Shown in pieces: positions 22,958 through 36,449 of a stretch of DNA of 64,000 nt. The notes under the pieces were generated by a model. That model was not told the origin of the DNA. It made no database searches and saw only the letters and a list, made by a program, of their open reading frames with translations. How positions within the stretch are numbered: the stretch's first letter is position 1; each line of letters opens with the position of its first letter. Source of the stretch: Panulirus ornatus (lineage: Eukaryota; Arthropoda; Malacostraca; Decapoda; Palinuridae); the NCBI RefSeq assembly GCF_036320965.1, contig NC_092289.1, forward strand, positions 23,527,778 to 23,591,777. The letters are read 5' to 3'. The position numbers were made by a program, and so were the translations under genes.

Positions 22958-25094
22958 GTTTTACAAATAAACATAAAAGTTCAAGCTGACCCGCCCGAGG
23001 TTTTCAACTGAAAACAAAACCGTAAAATATTTTTAATTTCATACAATCTGCCTTCAACCTTTCCTCGTGACTATCGTAAATGAAGATAGATGAAACTAGA
23101 GAAAAAATAACAGCAATTACCATCAGTTACTGCCGACGGTCACGAAAGAGCCATTATTACCGGTCCAGAGGGTGATTTAGAAATATCAGTTGCAACTGAT
23201 CAGTTAGAACTGTCAGTAATAACTGATCGCCTGTGTCTCCCTTCACGCACTCCCTAAAGGGGCAACATATCCATTTTTCTATATTATCATTATCATTATC
23301 ATAATCTTTCCATAGCAAAAAGTTACTATGGCCCTCACATATATTCGTCAATTTCATTATGCAATTGTCTCATTCATAACGAATATCTGTACAATAACAA
23401 TTCCTAAATGACCGTAGATACGTCTGCAGGTGTCCCAGGATGGATGCTAGTGTTCCAATATGGACGCAGGGGATGACGACCCGGGCCACAGTTGCTCTGT
23501 CTTGCCACTAACAACCCTCACAACATACTTGGGAGCAATGGACCGCATCACTCACAATTCCAATTAACATTCTGTCTTCATTCACAGCGCATATATATAA
23601 AAAAGGATAATCTACTACTTACAAATATCTGTAAACGATATTTAATGATAGAATAGCTCTCGAGGCAATGTTTGTGACGAGACGAGAGAAATCTTAAAGA
23701 TTGCTAAAATGTTTACTTCTTAAAGTAATGGTATACTTCTTCACTCCCGGTGTTGGATACGTCAATTGCTTGCCAACTTTATGATAATGAAACGGAAAAA
23801 TAAGCAGGTGTTGTTATTTCATACTACAATCAAATCTTTTAAACCTCGATACAGCATATCCTGGGGAAGCTTACATAGCAAAATAGCGCAAATTAAGGTG
23901 TACCAAGATGACGGCGAACCATCCCCACAAATCAACGTTCAAACCGTGCCTCTGAACAAAACTTACTGACAAACGAACCGTATTGACGAAGGAACCGAAC
24001 GAACGTAAAAAAAAGTATTGAACGAACGCATCATACGGAATGCTAAGCTCTAACTGGGGGTGGAGGTGGCGATGGGTGGGAGATAGCCACAGAATATTAC
24101 TCCCCCCCTGCCCCCTCCCCATGCGAATCAATCATATATGTGCAAGTAACTGAGTAGACTCTCCTTACCTACAACCAGGTAAGCCTTCACGTCAAGTTTC
24201 AGCCGAGATAACAGAAACATAATATAATCAATATAATAACACATAACACCAATGACAGCAGATACAGCAAAACTAACTACGATAACAACATTCAAAATAC
24301 AGTACAAAAAAATGAAGGCTGGAAAATAGTTGTATAATTAGCCCAACTTTATGTTCCGGGGTAGCAAAGCAACCAGTTGAAAAGAAACTTCAACGGTTGG
24401 GTTAGATGTAGCCAGATAATGTGCGAAGCACCGGTACACACGTAAACATGAACCTGCGACCAAAAATCAATAGAACACAACGGTAACAACAGATACGCAC
24501 AACTGAAAAAAACATCACAGCAAAAACTATGCAGCTCTTAGGGGGAAATATGTACAAGCGAAATTTGCAAACAGAACGACGGAAGGTTAATCAATATACA
24601 GTATGCAAATCTTCATGTAATGGACACGTATGTTCCGAGCTTCAAAACATTCCATCCTCTAACACGGCCCAGTACTCGCACTAACAAGGATTACACACAC
24701 ACACGAACTGGATTATATTCTGTCCCCTTAACACACACTGGCAGGAAAGACAAAAAAAATATGGATATAATCAGCAAGGCTCCGGGGTGTCCGCAGTACA
24801 GGAGAGTGTTAGTATACCCGACACCAGACGTCTGTATGATGTGTGATGTAAAGTCTTGCCTACTCGTAACTGTGTCGGGTGTTAGAGCAGTTTGTGATGG
24901 CGGCGCGTGTTGGTGGTGGTGCGCGGGCTGTGCTGGCAGTGACGACGTGAAATGTGAGCTACTGCTGTAGGTCAGTCTGGAGGAGAATATATGTGGCACA
25001 CCAGCAGGCTCCGTCGGCGAACTCTGGGTTAAGCTGTTCTCAAAGACTTACTCTGGAGAAGGGACGTAGCTACCTCCCTCGGTGGGCAGTGTGA

Positions 25095-25230
25095 GGCAGG
25101 CGCGCGGGCCGGCCGCCACTTACCTACCAGGGTGGCACAGGCCAAGGGTCACCCCCCAGGAATTTATAAGATAATGATGCTCAAGGATGTAGAAAGTGAG
25201 AAGCACCTGAGACGTCCAAGACGTGGGCGC
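25095..25230. other. GC-rich segment with a strong minus-strand donor
   Basis: On the minus strand CCCTGGTAG|GTAAGTGG at about 25127 is a strong donor. One upstream frame is open (LINSWGVTLGLCHPG) back to a possible CAG acceptor near 25210. The resulting phase does not match the phase-1 exons. Host exon or chance cannot be separated. Confidence 0.2.
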
Positions 25231-25479
25231 CTCAAGACGACCAGTAGATCGAAGGAATGTCTCCTTCCCGCCAATGGCCAGACCATTTTACGACACACGC
25301 GTCACGCAAACCTTCTACAATTCACCGCATTAAATCAAATCGCCTTATCAAAATAACCCTCAACTACTCATACTGACCCGCTATCATTTCCGCAGACTAC
25401 AACATCAAAAAAATAAATCCTGTACATAAATGGTGCAAGCATACAGTCTCTGAATCCAGTACGACGGTGGTACCAGAGG

Positions 25480-25960
25480 ACAAAGGATGAAGTAGTAGGT
25501 CCTGTGTTCCAATCGTGAGACCTTGGAAGTACTTGGGGTATGTGGCAAGTCGTCGAGTCGGTTAGTTGGTAAAGATCGATGCTACTAGGCCAGAATCCAG
25601 TCTGATCGTGCCTGAGTCTACTTAAGACATATAGGCAGGTCGTACTTGAGACTACATCAAATCCGGTCTTCCTTAGTACTACACCGACAGCCATCCTGGT
25701 CGTACTTGGTACTACACCGACATCCAGGCTGGTCGTAGTTGGTACTACACCGCCAGCCAAGCTGGTCGTGCTTCACACTTTCCACACAGCAAAGTCACTA
25801 ATACTTAATACTACACCAGCTGAGAGGCTCTGGTCGTAACAAACTACATCGATTGCAGGTTGGTTGTATTTCATACCACATCGACGGTTACGGTGGTCGT
25901 ACTTAAGACCAGATCGAGATGGGTTGGTGTAGTTAAGCCAGCTGACTGGCTCACAACTAA
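25480..25960. repeat. Degenerate GGTCGTACTTGGTACTACACC repeat
   Basis: Units of about 35-45 bp share CTGGTCGTACTTGGTACTAC and ACCGACATCCAGG. It may be related to the GTCGTACC repeats at 28 kb. Confidence 0.6.
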
Positions 25961-26284
25961 AATAATACCCAGGCTAGTCGTGAAAGTCGTTACTGGGATG
26001 AGAGCCTTGTAACTAGGCCTGGTCCTAAGCCGCACTGTGCGTAGGGTCGCGATTAGCCTAGCCGCGGCTGCGGTGTCGCATTATGTTGCCATGCATAAGG
26101 TGCCACGAGCCGCCACCACAGATCGATATTGTGTGTGCAGTCACCTGCATGGTCCTTACTGCTGCCACACTATTACCACACCAACCCCTTGACATGCCAC
26201 CACACTCAACCCTGGAGACATCATCACACACCACCAAACCCACCCCACTAGGGTGTTCAGTCCACCAAGCTTCTCAATGTCACT

Positions 26285-26750
26285 CTGGGCGATGAACTAA
26301 GCAGGAGGGAACACGTCACAAGCGTCATCAAATCCTCCAGATATCGTCTCGACGTTCTTCGCACACTCAAGATACTTGGTCCACCTGCTCCTAGACTCAA
26401 AGACCCACACATCTTTCACTCTTCATAAAACTCACCTTTGTCTACCCTGTCTGGTTTTCCTCCCAGCCCAACACACAAGAGGGGTACTGAACAGGTCTAA
26501 AAGAGGACATGCAAGAACATCCTCAGTCACTCTTTTAAGCCACCTAGCAAGAGACACTCAAAACACTCGTCCTTTGTACTCTCACCAACCATCATACGAC
26601 AGTTCGGGAAGAAGCTATTGCACCATACCCATCACCGTCAACTCCTCCAAACAGAGTTCCCTTATCCCCGATTGCAATTTTACATTACAACCGCATCGAG
26701 TCCATCCGTGCACATCATCCACGGTGCAGATCAATATGACCAGATGAATG
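26285..26750 (+). mobile_element. LINE 3' fragment, family B copy 3
   Basis: Across frames the plus strand reads LSREEHVTSVIKSSRYRLDV, LRTLKILGPPAPRLKD, SPTIIRQFGKKLLHHTHHRQ and a degraded ITTASSPS end. It shares start and end blocks with the copies at 0.8 and 5.9 kb. The order fits the C-terminal part of an RT-encoding LINE. Several stops make it inactive. Confidence 0.6.
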
Positions 26751-26899
26751 TCAACCCAGTGTTTGTGTAAAGACTTAATGTGCTTAACCCTCTTCCCTAC
26801 CTCTCCCCAAGTTATGCCCCAGCTGTTTGATTTGTGGGTATTTTCTCCGTATGTTTTCAACCTTAGGCTGCATTTCAGTCAGGTCAATGTATCGTTGAT

Positions 26900-27049
26900 T
26901 AGCAGTCAGCGTTCCTCACCGTGACGCATTCACAGGCAGCCCAGGGTCGAGCGATTACGTTTGGATCCTGGTCGAGGCAGTAGGTCTACAGTCAGCCTAG
27001 CTGTTAATCCACCCGTAGGGGTTGGTCGATAAAACAGATGCATGGCAGG
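26900..27049 (+). mobile_element. tRNA-related SINE-like element
   Basis: GATTAGCAGTCAGCGTTCCT resembles a tRNA D-arm; a worn B-box (TTGGATCC) and a body with GTCTACAGTCAGCCTAGCTG and TAGGGGTTGGTCGATAAAA follow. The tail is the (AT)n at 27050. The GTTAATCCACCC block and the AT tail fit a SINE. Confidence 0.45.

Positions 27050-27112
<63 letters not shown>
27050..27112. repeat. (AT)n microsatellite, SINE tail
   Basis: About 31 AT units directly after the tRNA-related SINE. Confidence 0.96.
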
Positions 27113-27114
<2 letters not shown>

Positions 27115-27192
27115 TATCTGCTGGCTGCGTGAGCCTGATGGGAAATAACCGTGTTGACCCCGTTGCTCACCAACGTGAGACGAAGGGTATTC

Positions 27193-27193
<1 letters not shown>

Positions 27194-27254
<61 letters not shown>

Positions 27255-27296
27255 TGTGTGTGTGTGTGTGTGTGTGCGTGTGTGTGTGTGTGTGCT
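27194..27296. repeat. (AT)n(GT)n compound microsatellite
   Basis: About 28 AT units followed by about 20 GT units with one GC change. Confidence 0.96.
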
Positions 27297-27339
27297 TAGC
27301 GTTAAATTTGCAAAATAGACGGATCTAGGGATCAGTTAT

Positions 27340-27588
27340 TGGCGAGATGCAGGCACAGAACAAACAAGAGAATATACCATGAAACTTGACAAGAAACCGG
27401 TTAAAGAAAGCTTTAAGGAGGTACTTTCATTGCATTAGTGTGGTAGATGAATGGAATGAACTGAACAAGGATATGGGAGATACGGAGTGGCATGTAGAAG
27501 TTTAAAAAGGTTGTATGATAACAGAAAAAGTTCAAGAAATGGGCCCCACGACAGCTGAAATCCTTCTCCACACGGTACAATTAGGTAA

Positions 27589-27595
<7 letters not shown>
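27340..27595 (+). mobile_element. L2-like LINE 3' end
   Basis: The plus strand encodes LKKALRRYFHCISVVDEWNE then a frameshifted end. After it come AATGGGCCCCACGACAGC and GTACAATTAGGTAATCACAC, leading into an (AC)n array. The VVDEWN block and the tail are the same as at 1.6 kb and 16.4 kb. Confidence 0.65.

Positions 27596-27652
<57 letters not shown>
27592..27652. repeat. (AC)n microsatellite, LINE tail
   Basis: About 30 AC units immediately after the L2-like tail. Confidence 0.96.
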
Positions 27653-27654
<2 letters not shown>

Positions 27655-27949
27655 AAGAAAGTGTTGACTCACAACGGTTCTCTATATCACCATCTTACCA
27701 GGCCCTCTGGCCTGCTGTGCAGCAGCTCCCACAGACTACCAGAGCTCATCGAACTTAACACGAGACACCAAAGACCATTCACCTCGCACGGGCTTAACCA
27801 GAGACTCGTTCAGCTCATACGACTTCATAAGGACCGAGCTGAGAATAAGGTCTCAATCAAGATCAATTCTCATAGTCAAACGTGTCTCAATAAGGCTCAT
27901 TGGGGGGTCCCGGAGCCTATTGAAGCTTAAGAGGGCTCTACGACCTCGT

Positions 27950-28370
27950 ACATCTCACGCCTTCAACTCCTGGAATACGACGGTACGACCCTTAAGCACG
28001 GCGGCACAACCCCTGTGCGCGACAGTGCGACCCTTGAGCACAACGGCACGACCTTTAAGCATGGCGGCGGGACTCGAACACGAAGGGTATGATGGCATGA
28101 CATGTGAGGAGACCCTTATCATATCCAACGGTCGTACCGCTGCGTTCACGGGCCGGTCGTGCTTAATGAATCATGCCATCATTTCAAAGTGGGTCATACC
28201 GACGTTCTCAAGGGGTTCTTACCACTGTTCTTGCATGAACAGTACCGTAGTTCTCAAGGGGTCGTAACGTCGTTCTCTACTGGATCGTAACATCATTCTT
28301 AAGGGGTTGTACCGTCGTTCTCAAGGGGGTTCGTACCGTCGTTCTCAAGAGGGTAAAGATATTCTCCTCA
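27950..28370. repeat. GTCGTACC / GGTACGACC degenerate repeat
   Basis: From 27970 the plus strand carries CGACGGTACGACCCTTAAGC-like units of about 25 bp; from 28190 the inverse orientation (TACCGTCGTTCTCAAGGGG) takes over. The array therefore switches orientation near 28.1-28.2 kb. Related single units lie at 5590-5660, 21465-21500 and 35638-35685. Confidence 0.65.
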
Positions 28371-28894
28371 AGAGGGCCTCATCATCAGCTGAGTCGGCTC
28401 ATAATAGCCTCACCAAACTTGATCCGGACACCGTGGCAGTGGTGGCACATCTTGCTTGCCCTCACGACGGCTTCTTCAGCTTGTTCAGCTTATGATGGCT
28501 CACTAACCTTATTCAAGGCAGCCCCAAGCTTACCACAGGCACTGTTTCCCCTCTGCTTTGTCAACTGTAAACAGTGACAGTAGCTAATAAGCTACGATAG
28601 GATCCCTTAGACTACTCTCATGATTATGTACCATCTAAACTAATAATCTACTATCTAGACAATCAAGCATAACTACAAGTCACCTAAATAGTGCTCCAGA
28701 AAATGGGAGAACAGTTAAAATAAGCTAAAGACCATATGTAAGACAGCCTAAAACAGGTTATACACAACCAACAAGAAACAACAACACTGACTTACTTCTT
28801 TACAAATGACATGACTCTCTCATGACAGACATTGAGGTTAATAATACTACCATCTCAGATCACATCACATGAGTGTCTACTAACCTGAAGGTAG

Positions 28895-28897
<3 letters not shown>

Positions 28898-28956
<59 letters not shown>
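28898..28956. repeat. (AG)n microsatellite
   Basis: About 29 AG units. Confidence 0.96.
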
Positions 28957-28959
<3 letters not shown>

Positions 28960-30351
28960 ATGTTGCAAGGGATGACGTAAGCAGTATAACCAATCTAAAT
29001 TTCTGCTCTGATAAAATAAAGTGGAACGAAGCCAATACTCTGACATCAAACACAAAGCCAAGTGGAGTTCTCATCAGCAGTCACACAAAACTTTTCCTTC
29101 ACTACAGAATGAAACATTAAAAGATGAGGTAATATACGGAAAAAGATACGAGAGACAGAAAGTAATGGATCATATATAATTAAAACATAAGTGATAAAAA
29201 AAAAACTAAGCAGTATACTGCCTAAGCAGAAAATGCGAGAGTAAGACAATGGGGAAAAAGGTCAAGAAAAACGGAAACAAATCAGAGCGAAGAAACTGTG
29301 GAAGACTCAGGAATTTATTGTGAATCAAAAACCCTGAAATCAAGCAACAACACTGATAAGATATTGCTTTCCAACCAAATAACGAGTGGTATGGTATAAG
29401 AAACTTTCACAGAGACAAATTCAATTATCATAATTTTCAACGTACAAATAGAAAGCAAAATGAAACACCGCTGTGTTATGCAGTCACTATTCCACTTGTC
29501 AAACGGGAAAGCCTATGAACTACCACGAGAGGTTGAAAGAGCTTGAGGAGAAGGGAAAGACGCTTGATGATATATGTGTGAAAGCAGGTAGAAGTCACAA
29601 TACGTTAACGTTTTACATCTAAAAGCATCTCCTGAAGGAAAATACAAAATTATCAAGTCGAGAGTAATTCCTGGTATTTTTATACCAACTGAAAAAACGT
29701 TTTCAGCAAAAACAAGCTTGAGGGCATTTAATCAAGTACTGGGAGAAATATACATGGAATGACGACAGGAGAATATATACATGGAATGACGACATAAACA
29801 TTCAAAAAAGAAAAGTGAACTCATAGCTGAGGACAACCTCTGATGAACCTCGGTTTGATGACTACGCTAAGATGAGCACCGGCGGGGAAAAACATATTTC
29901 AACGAGCAAGAACACTAAGCCCCAGCCATTCTGGGAAAAATCTTTTAGTTGATACATGCACCTGATCAAGTCTCCATTAGCTACCTGCGCATACAAAAAA
30001 ATCTGATGTTACACACCTCACAAGGGTTTACTCTACTTGTACGCAGTAACTCAAAGTTTTCTCTCAAAAAGCCTCCTCATAATCACTCACAAACCTTGCT
30101 CGGCACCTCACAACGCTCTCAGGAACCTGGGAAAAATTCAAGTTTAAATTAGTTGACTCAGAGAGCACAGTGGGGCCACTATAGCTTTGGTGAGGCTCCC
30201 AACACAATATACAATGGACCCTAGCAACAACAGTTCGGCAGGGAAATAATGGTGTCTTTAGGAGCGAGTTCGACGAGATTGCACTTACATGACAACCTAC
30301 CCAAAAGTAACTTTTCGATTGCGGCGTAACCACAAGCAGGCGGAGTCCAGT

Positions 30352-30354
<3 letters not shown>

Positions 30355-30422
<68 letters not shown>
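30355..30422. repeat. (AG)n microsatellite
   Basis: About 33 AG units. Confidence 0.97.
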
Positions 30423-30426
<4 letters not shown>

Positions 30427-31353
30427 ACCCATGGTAACTAACACCCTTCGATAACACCATCCTATGATGGTACCACAACTTTACGGTAACAGCACCTTCT
30501 ACAGTAAGACCACCACCGTCCAACACAAGAATTACCAGCCAACGACACATGCACCACTTTCCAGTCGTCCCAAGGCAGGCCAGGAAATGCAGCCAAGGCC
30601 GCAGCAACAGCGACAGGCAGGCAGGCAAGGCAGGTAGAGAGCACTGCGAGGCTTGCCGAGCATACCGAAGTGTTGCCAAGCCAACACAACACTGTAGCAC
30701 CTAATTCCCCGCTGCAGGGTGATGCCTGGACCAACACGAGGGCTGGGAGGCGATGAGAGCCCAAGACAACGTAGGGAAGTTAGACGTGGGGGCAGCAAGC
30801 ACGTCATGACCGGCCGAGTCTCCAGGCGCGACGACGGCTGCAGCAGCAGCAGCAGCACGTGGCCAGATACCAGCACATGGCAACCCTCCGTGCATGGACT
30901 AGAAGGCCGCACGCCACCCCCATCACCCTTCACGCTACAACCCACATTATGCATCAGCCTCTCCTCAAACCTACACAAACAAATGCACACACAAATACAC
31001 CCAAACACAAACACACATACATACACAGACGCGAGCACACACGGCGGTTTCACTACACATCGTCCATATGTCAAATGACATCGTCCGCAGCACGGCCCAC
31101 GCCTCACCGCCGCCGTCCAAAGTGACTCGCTACATATCTACGGCAACGGGCACAAAGAAGCCTCACCACCACACAGCGAGAGGTGTAAACTGCAGCATGT
31201 ATGGGAATGTTGTAATAAAGGAATGGTAGGGTGGCGGCGGTGTTGGCGGCGACGACGGCGGTGATGGGTGTCTGGACGAGGTTAGCCACAGGCGCCACCA
31301 CGCTCGCTCCTTTCCGCTCCCTGCTTGAAGTTGCCTCCCTCCCTACTGCCTGT

Positions 31354-31401
31354 ACGTGTGTGTGTGTGTGTGTGTGTGTGTGTCTGTGTGTGTGTGTGTG
31401 A
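31354..31401. repeat. (GT)n microsatellite
   Basis: About 23 GT units with one CT change. Confidence 0.94.
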
Positions 31402-31625
31402 TATCCTATTTCTACAATGAGTGAAGCTTCACGTAGAAAAGGCCGACTATGTATCATACTTCTTTTGAACTTCCTTTACACCAACAGCATTTCGACTTAA
31501 CTGGGAGCGTTTCACAGGTCCACTTCTCCCTTAGTAAACAGGCGTTTCCTCACAACCTCTTGACGCTTATTGCACCATTTACAGTTACGCAATCTACTTG
31601 CGACATTCATTTCGAAGAACCTTAC

Positions 31626-31637
31626 CATCATCGTAAC
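31626..31637 (-). CDS. Weak candidate 12-nt microexon
   Basis: On the minus strand TTCCTCTGAG precedes 31637 and GATG|GTAAGG follows 31626. It would add Gly-Tyr-Asp-Asp in phase 1-1. The pyrimidine tract is short and the site borders a decayed LINE, so this is weaker than the 49.6 kb case. Confidence 0.14.
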
Positions 31638-31899
31638 CTCAGAGGAATTCAGCGGTGGTGATCCTCTCTCTCCCAAATCCTCTTCCTTGGGCGAGTGCAG
31701 TTCGAGGGTTTGTCTCCTTACAATTCGTCCCTCGTAATTCTGACACCATTCTTGTTGCATACACTACGACACTTCCTAATGGCTTCGTTTCAGACTGGAT
31801 GAAACTGTCATCACATTCTCCACTATGTATCACCCTTGCGTCAAAAATGAGCATCTCTTTCTTCATGTGATTTTGAGAAACCTACATATTGTCAGTTCC

Positions 31900-32515
31900 A
31901 CAATCTTTTGTGGTTAAGCAAATTATCCATTCAAAGGTTCCTGTCGCAGAATGATTCGCATTGTTTCCAACTGTATGATTTCCAACGACCCGTCTGCTAT
32001 CAATCCTTCCCACTTTCGTTTATCTGCCAAGTGATGCAAGCTATCCATATCTTGCTGTAAATTACCGGAGTCTTGGATGTTCCTTTCCTGTGCGTTTCTC
32101 AAATAATAAATCAAGGAAAGTCATTGAGTCATTTACGCATATATTCACCAAGTGACCACTTGTTACTTTCGCAAACTTTGAGAAGGGAGGCACTCCGACC
32201 TGCGTTTCTTGGCTCTATCCCTTTTACGTAACTTCCGATCTACAAGAGGCCTTTCCCAACTACCAACCTAAAAATCAGACATCTTCAACAACCTGTTGTG
32301 ATACAGTGTCAGAAACCTTCTTGTGCAACACATTTAAGTGGGGGAAAAAACGTCACGCATGACATCCCTTTCAGTCCTCCCTGCCTCCCAAGTTGGATAG
32401 TTTCCTTTAGCCAGAAATTCATGAACACGCTTGTTAGAGATACAGGCCTGTGAGGTTCAGGGCAACCTGAACTGTGAGTTCCTTTGTCTTCTACACACAT
32501 AGGATAACAAATAGC
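31900..32515 (-). pseudogene. L2/CR1-like reverse transcriptase remnant
   Basis: The minus strand first encodes CPEPHRPVSLTSVFMNFWLK, matching the NYRPVSLTSVVCK block, then GLKGMSCVTFFPPLKC, matching GFRKGRSCLTQLLEF. Further on it reads DSGNLQQDMDSLHHLADKRKW, matching the EEDSRRLQEDLDKLHEWSEKW block after the FADD site. The catalytic residues themselves are lost. Block order is correct for an L2/CR1-type element on the minus strand, decayed by stops and frameshifts. Confidence 0.65.
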
Positions 32516-35500
32516 CTCTTCCACCAAGAACGCTCTCATAGATTACGTCCTAAGCATCATGTACGAAACAGCTGATGACTCTGCACACTACCTGGCAGGT
32601 GAATTATGAAAGGTGTGTAGCCTGTGAGGGCAAGTGAGGCCTAGTAACAGTCAGTCACCCACCACAACCTTCAGCGAGGTGAAACTCCGCCGGCGTGTCT
32701 GTCTGCTGTGCTCACCCCCACCCACAGTCTGATGCGCCCAGTGCGTTGTGCCCCTCTCACCCGCAAGCACAGGAAATCATCCGGTCATGCGGCCGGGCTC
32801 CCGGGTCCAGAGGGGTGGGGGGATGGACAGGAGGGGAAAGTGTTGGTGAAGGGGAGGGGTGGTGGACGGCTGGAGGAGGGAGGGGAGGGTAAAGTGTCGG
32901 TGGAGGGGGTGGAGAGGTGTGTTGTCATGGAGAATGGTGGTGATGCTGCGGTGCAAGGCAAGTCCTGACGTGGGACTGAGGTAGAACGTGGTCAACCTTG
33001 CACCATAGTGATGGTGTAGGTGACAGTATCTTGGCTTCCTGAGGGGTCAGCGAGTCTTAAAAATAAAATACATAAATAAATATTCAAAGATTCAGGACAA
33101 AATAAAAATACTTTTTGAGCATGAAGAACCGTCGGAAATAAACTACTACCATGAACTCGTATATCTATCTAACCTTGTGCGGCTGACAATTCACCATCAG
33201 CTGTCAGCACTATTCTTCATGCTATAGATAGCGTTATTTTACCAGATCAATAAATCAAAAAGATCTGAATTCTTACAGTGTACGAATCCAAAAAGAACTT
33301 AAGAGACGGGATGTGGTGACTGAAGTTGTAATTACGGTGGTGTAGGATAGGATGGGTGGTACTGTGGTGAACTTGTGTAGAACAAGGTATACAAGATCTT
33401 TTGTACCAGCAAGTATAAAACTTGAAGACAATCTATGACTGAACTTAACATTCCTAGCCCCTTAAAGTTCGAAGACATATCCCTTGTATTTGTGATATAC
33501 GTTTAAGGATGTAATAAATGCTTATGATAACAATATAAATGTTTAGGTATGAGATAAATGTTTATGAAAACATGACTCCTGGTATGTGATAAATGCTCAT
33601 GAAGCCTATCAATGTAATATGTCTAGATGAATGTTATATTTGTCTGTGAAAATGCTCAAATGTCATGTAATTCACGAGACCAAAAGAGTATCATCATTAT
33701 TATCAAAGCTGGAATGTGGTGGGCCACTGGTGCCGATTTACTTCTGGGATGGGTGAAGGTGTGGTGAAAGCTCGGATGTGGTGAAGTGAGAGTGGTGTAG
33801 TGATGGGATGGGCTGTGGTCTGGTGGCAAAGATAAGATGAGGCAGAAAGAACACACTGGGACACCTGTGGGATGGGTGATGTAGTATGATCACTAGTGAT
33901 CTTGCATGTGATGAGGCAGAAGTTCGGCTACCGTATGTGAAGTCGAGTCACGTTAGGTTAAGTTGGGTTAAGTCAGGTTAGGTGGTCAAGATGGAGGGAG
34001 GTGTAGCGTTGGAGGAGGAAGGAAGAGAGTGGTGGCTTGAGGGTGGTGGTCTAACCCAGAGACCTGTGTTTATCTGCTGACCGCCTTCAGGGTTTCTGGT
34101 TCACCTTTCCAGCGTGGATGGGGCCTTTTGACCCACCAGACCGTTGCTTCTCACAGCCTACAAGACAAAGTTAATTATACCTTGTCTTTTTTTTTTTCTT
34201 TTTTTTTTTTGGGGGGGGGGGGTTGTCTTTATCCCTACATCTTGGGCAGGGAACAGGCTCCACCGGTAATTGGTGTGGTATATTCAATAAATGATTTTCC
34301 ATTACGATCATGAATTTTTCCCCAGTGGACCATAATAGTTATATTTCCAGGTTGCTGGCCTGCGAATATCGAGTTTTCTCTTTATGTATTTGTATCATTA
34401 CGTATCACTGGCGTTTTAAAGTGTTCCATTTCTAATGATCCAAGAAGAGTGAAAAAAGTAGCTACCAGACGGAGTCATGCATGATTCTAGCATGATCCAT
34501 GCGTGCAATACATATCTCTCACTTAATCTACAAAGTACAATTCAATCTTAATCATTCCCAGTAGTTTCTGTTCTTTAACATCACTGCGGTCTGTGGACGT
34601 TCTTAGCTCGCTTCTTATTTCGATAATTTGGTAGTCTTCAAAAGTTAACGTTAGCATACACCAAAATTCTGCTCTGGATAACCAAGAGGTTTCTAGTTCA
34701 GTCGCTGTTCTGTCCTACTTGTTCTGACGGTTCGTATAATCCAGTCTACTATATTTGTAAATTGCTAAATGCTTTTTGACAGTGAAGGGGACCCTTGTAT
34801 ATTTACAAGTTGTTGACCATATTCCTATTTCAAATCTACTGCCATTTCACAAATGTATATCACGGCTGCATTTGGTTTTTAAAGTGCCTTCTTGATTCAC
34901 TAATAACTACTTATACACAGTAGAAAAAACAGCCTTTATGGTATTCTACAGCCAATCTCACTGACGTCTTAAAAAGCAGTCTAACCACTTTAATAATCTC
35001 TGACAAATATCAAAGTATCCAAGCTTACGTTACACAATACTGCCGTTAGTTAAAGAATTCATGAAAAATTCAAAATCAGAGGAAAAAACATATCGATCAC
35101 CTAATACTTACAGACAACAGGCTCTTCTCTTATAAATTTCGCCATAAGCAAAGAAAGATGGATAAAAATCATTAGTAAATCATAAAATTAATGACACTTT
35201 CCCTTACGTCTTTACTCAGGCATTACTCATCTTCCGTTACAACTCCTTTCAGAATCATTAAGTAGGTGTCAGAAAGGATACTATATCTGCTGCCTCAAGG
35301 TAGATAAGGTCAGACAGTTTCATACTGCCATGCTCTGCAGAAGTCTCTTCTACGGACTTTACATGTCTTTGGCAAGGTTTGTCATCGTAATGGTATTTAC
35401 AGGTTGATAATAATCTGAATATCAACAAAGGGTGCACAGAGTGGGGTTCATGAATGACTGGCTCCTTGTGGAAAGTCGGATAAAGACTTTCCAAACGGAG

Positions 35501-36070
35501 CTTTACCTTCCCTACCTGGCTATCACATAATTTGAAGTATATTAAGTGTTCTGACGGTATCAATTAGCACAGTAAGGTGTTTTCTCTACAAGGTTCAGAA
35601 TCTAAGTAGTCACTGGGATCATCTCAGCCACCTGATCACGACGGTACGACCCTTTGAGCTCGACGGTACAATCTTTTCACGATATGATCCTTGACCACAA
35701 CAATACGGACACTATACATGATGATACGACTACCTACTTATAACGGTAATGTCAAAGCCCGAGCCCTTATACTCACGACACGTACCGTTCAACCCAACCC
35801 AATCAATGGTCGCGCCATCAAGCTAGACATTAATAGCTACGGTAACTCCACAAACAATTTCTTTCCATTTTCTCAACACCTGTTCTTTTCAAAGTCATCA
35901 CGAAACGCTGTTAAGGACAGAGTTAATTATATATTTTGCACTGTCGACATTGTCTCACTCGTCCGGTTACAAAACTAAGTCCGAAAAAATTACTCAAGCA
36001 TAACCTAAGCTCAAGAAACAAAACAGTGGAAAGATTCGGTCATAAATGACTCTTTTAGGAACTGGTCCTA
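32516..36070. other. Mostly unique AT-rich sequence
   Basis: G-rich minisatellite-like sequence at 32810-32935 (GGAGGGGAGGG type), loose ATAAATGTTTATG repeats at 33.49-33.61 kb, a T/G homopolymer pair at 34187-34222 and GGTACGACC units at 35640-35690. No gene seen. Confidence 0.4.
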
Positions 36071-36075
36071 ATTTA

Positions 36076-36086
36076 TAATAATAATC

Positions 36087-36145
<59 letters not shown>

Positions 36146-36146
36146 T
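36076..36146. repeat. (AAT)n microsatellite
   Basis: About 22 AAT units with one early CAT change. Confidence 0.95.
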
Positions 36147-36374
<228 letters not shown>

Positions 36375-36449
36375 GACATCATACAATATAATACACATGG
36401 TTAAGAGACGAGGCAACACAAGTGTATAAACTCACTATAACACACACAA

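Larger units (their letters stand above)
22210..24600. other. No confident feature besides microsatellites
   Basis: AT-rich intron-like sequence; only the (CT)n and (AC)n arrays stand out. Confidence 0.45.
28371..31340. other. No confident gene; two (AG)n arrays
   Basis: A short duplicate of TATACATGGAATGACGAC lies at 29.75-29.80 kb. 30.6-31.3 kb is GC-richer, with a short (CAG)n at 30840, without a supported exon. Confidence 0.4.

Noticed and set aside
30532..31107. Minus-strand frame of 191 codons with Cys and Val
   Set aside because: Composition follows the AC-rich and CAG-rich plus strand; no motif or splice context.
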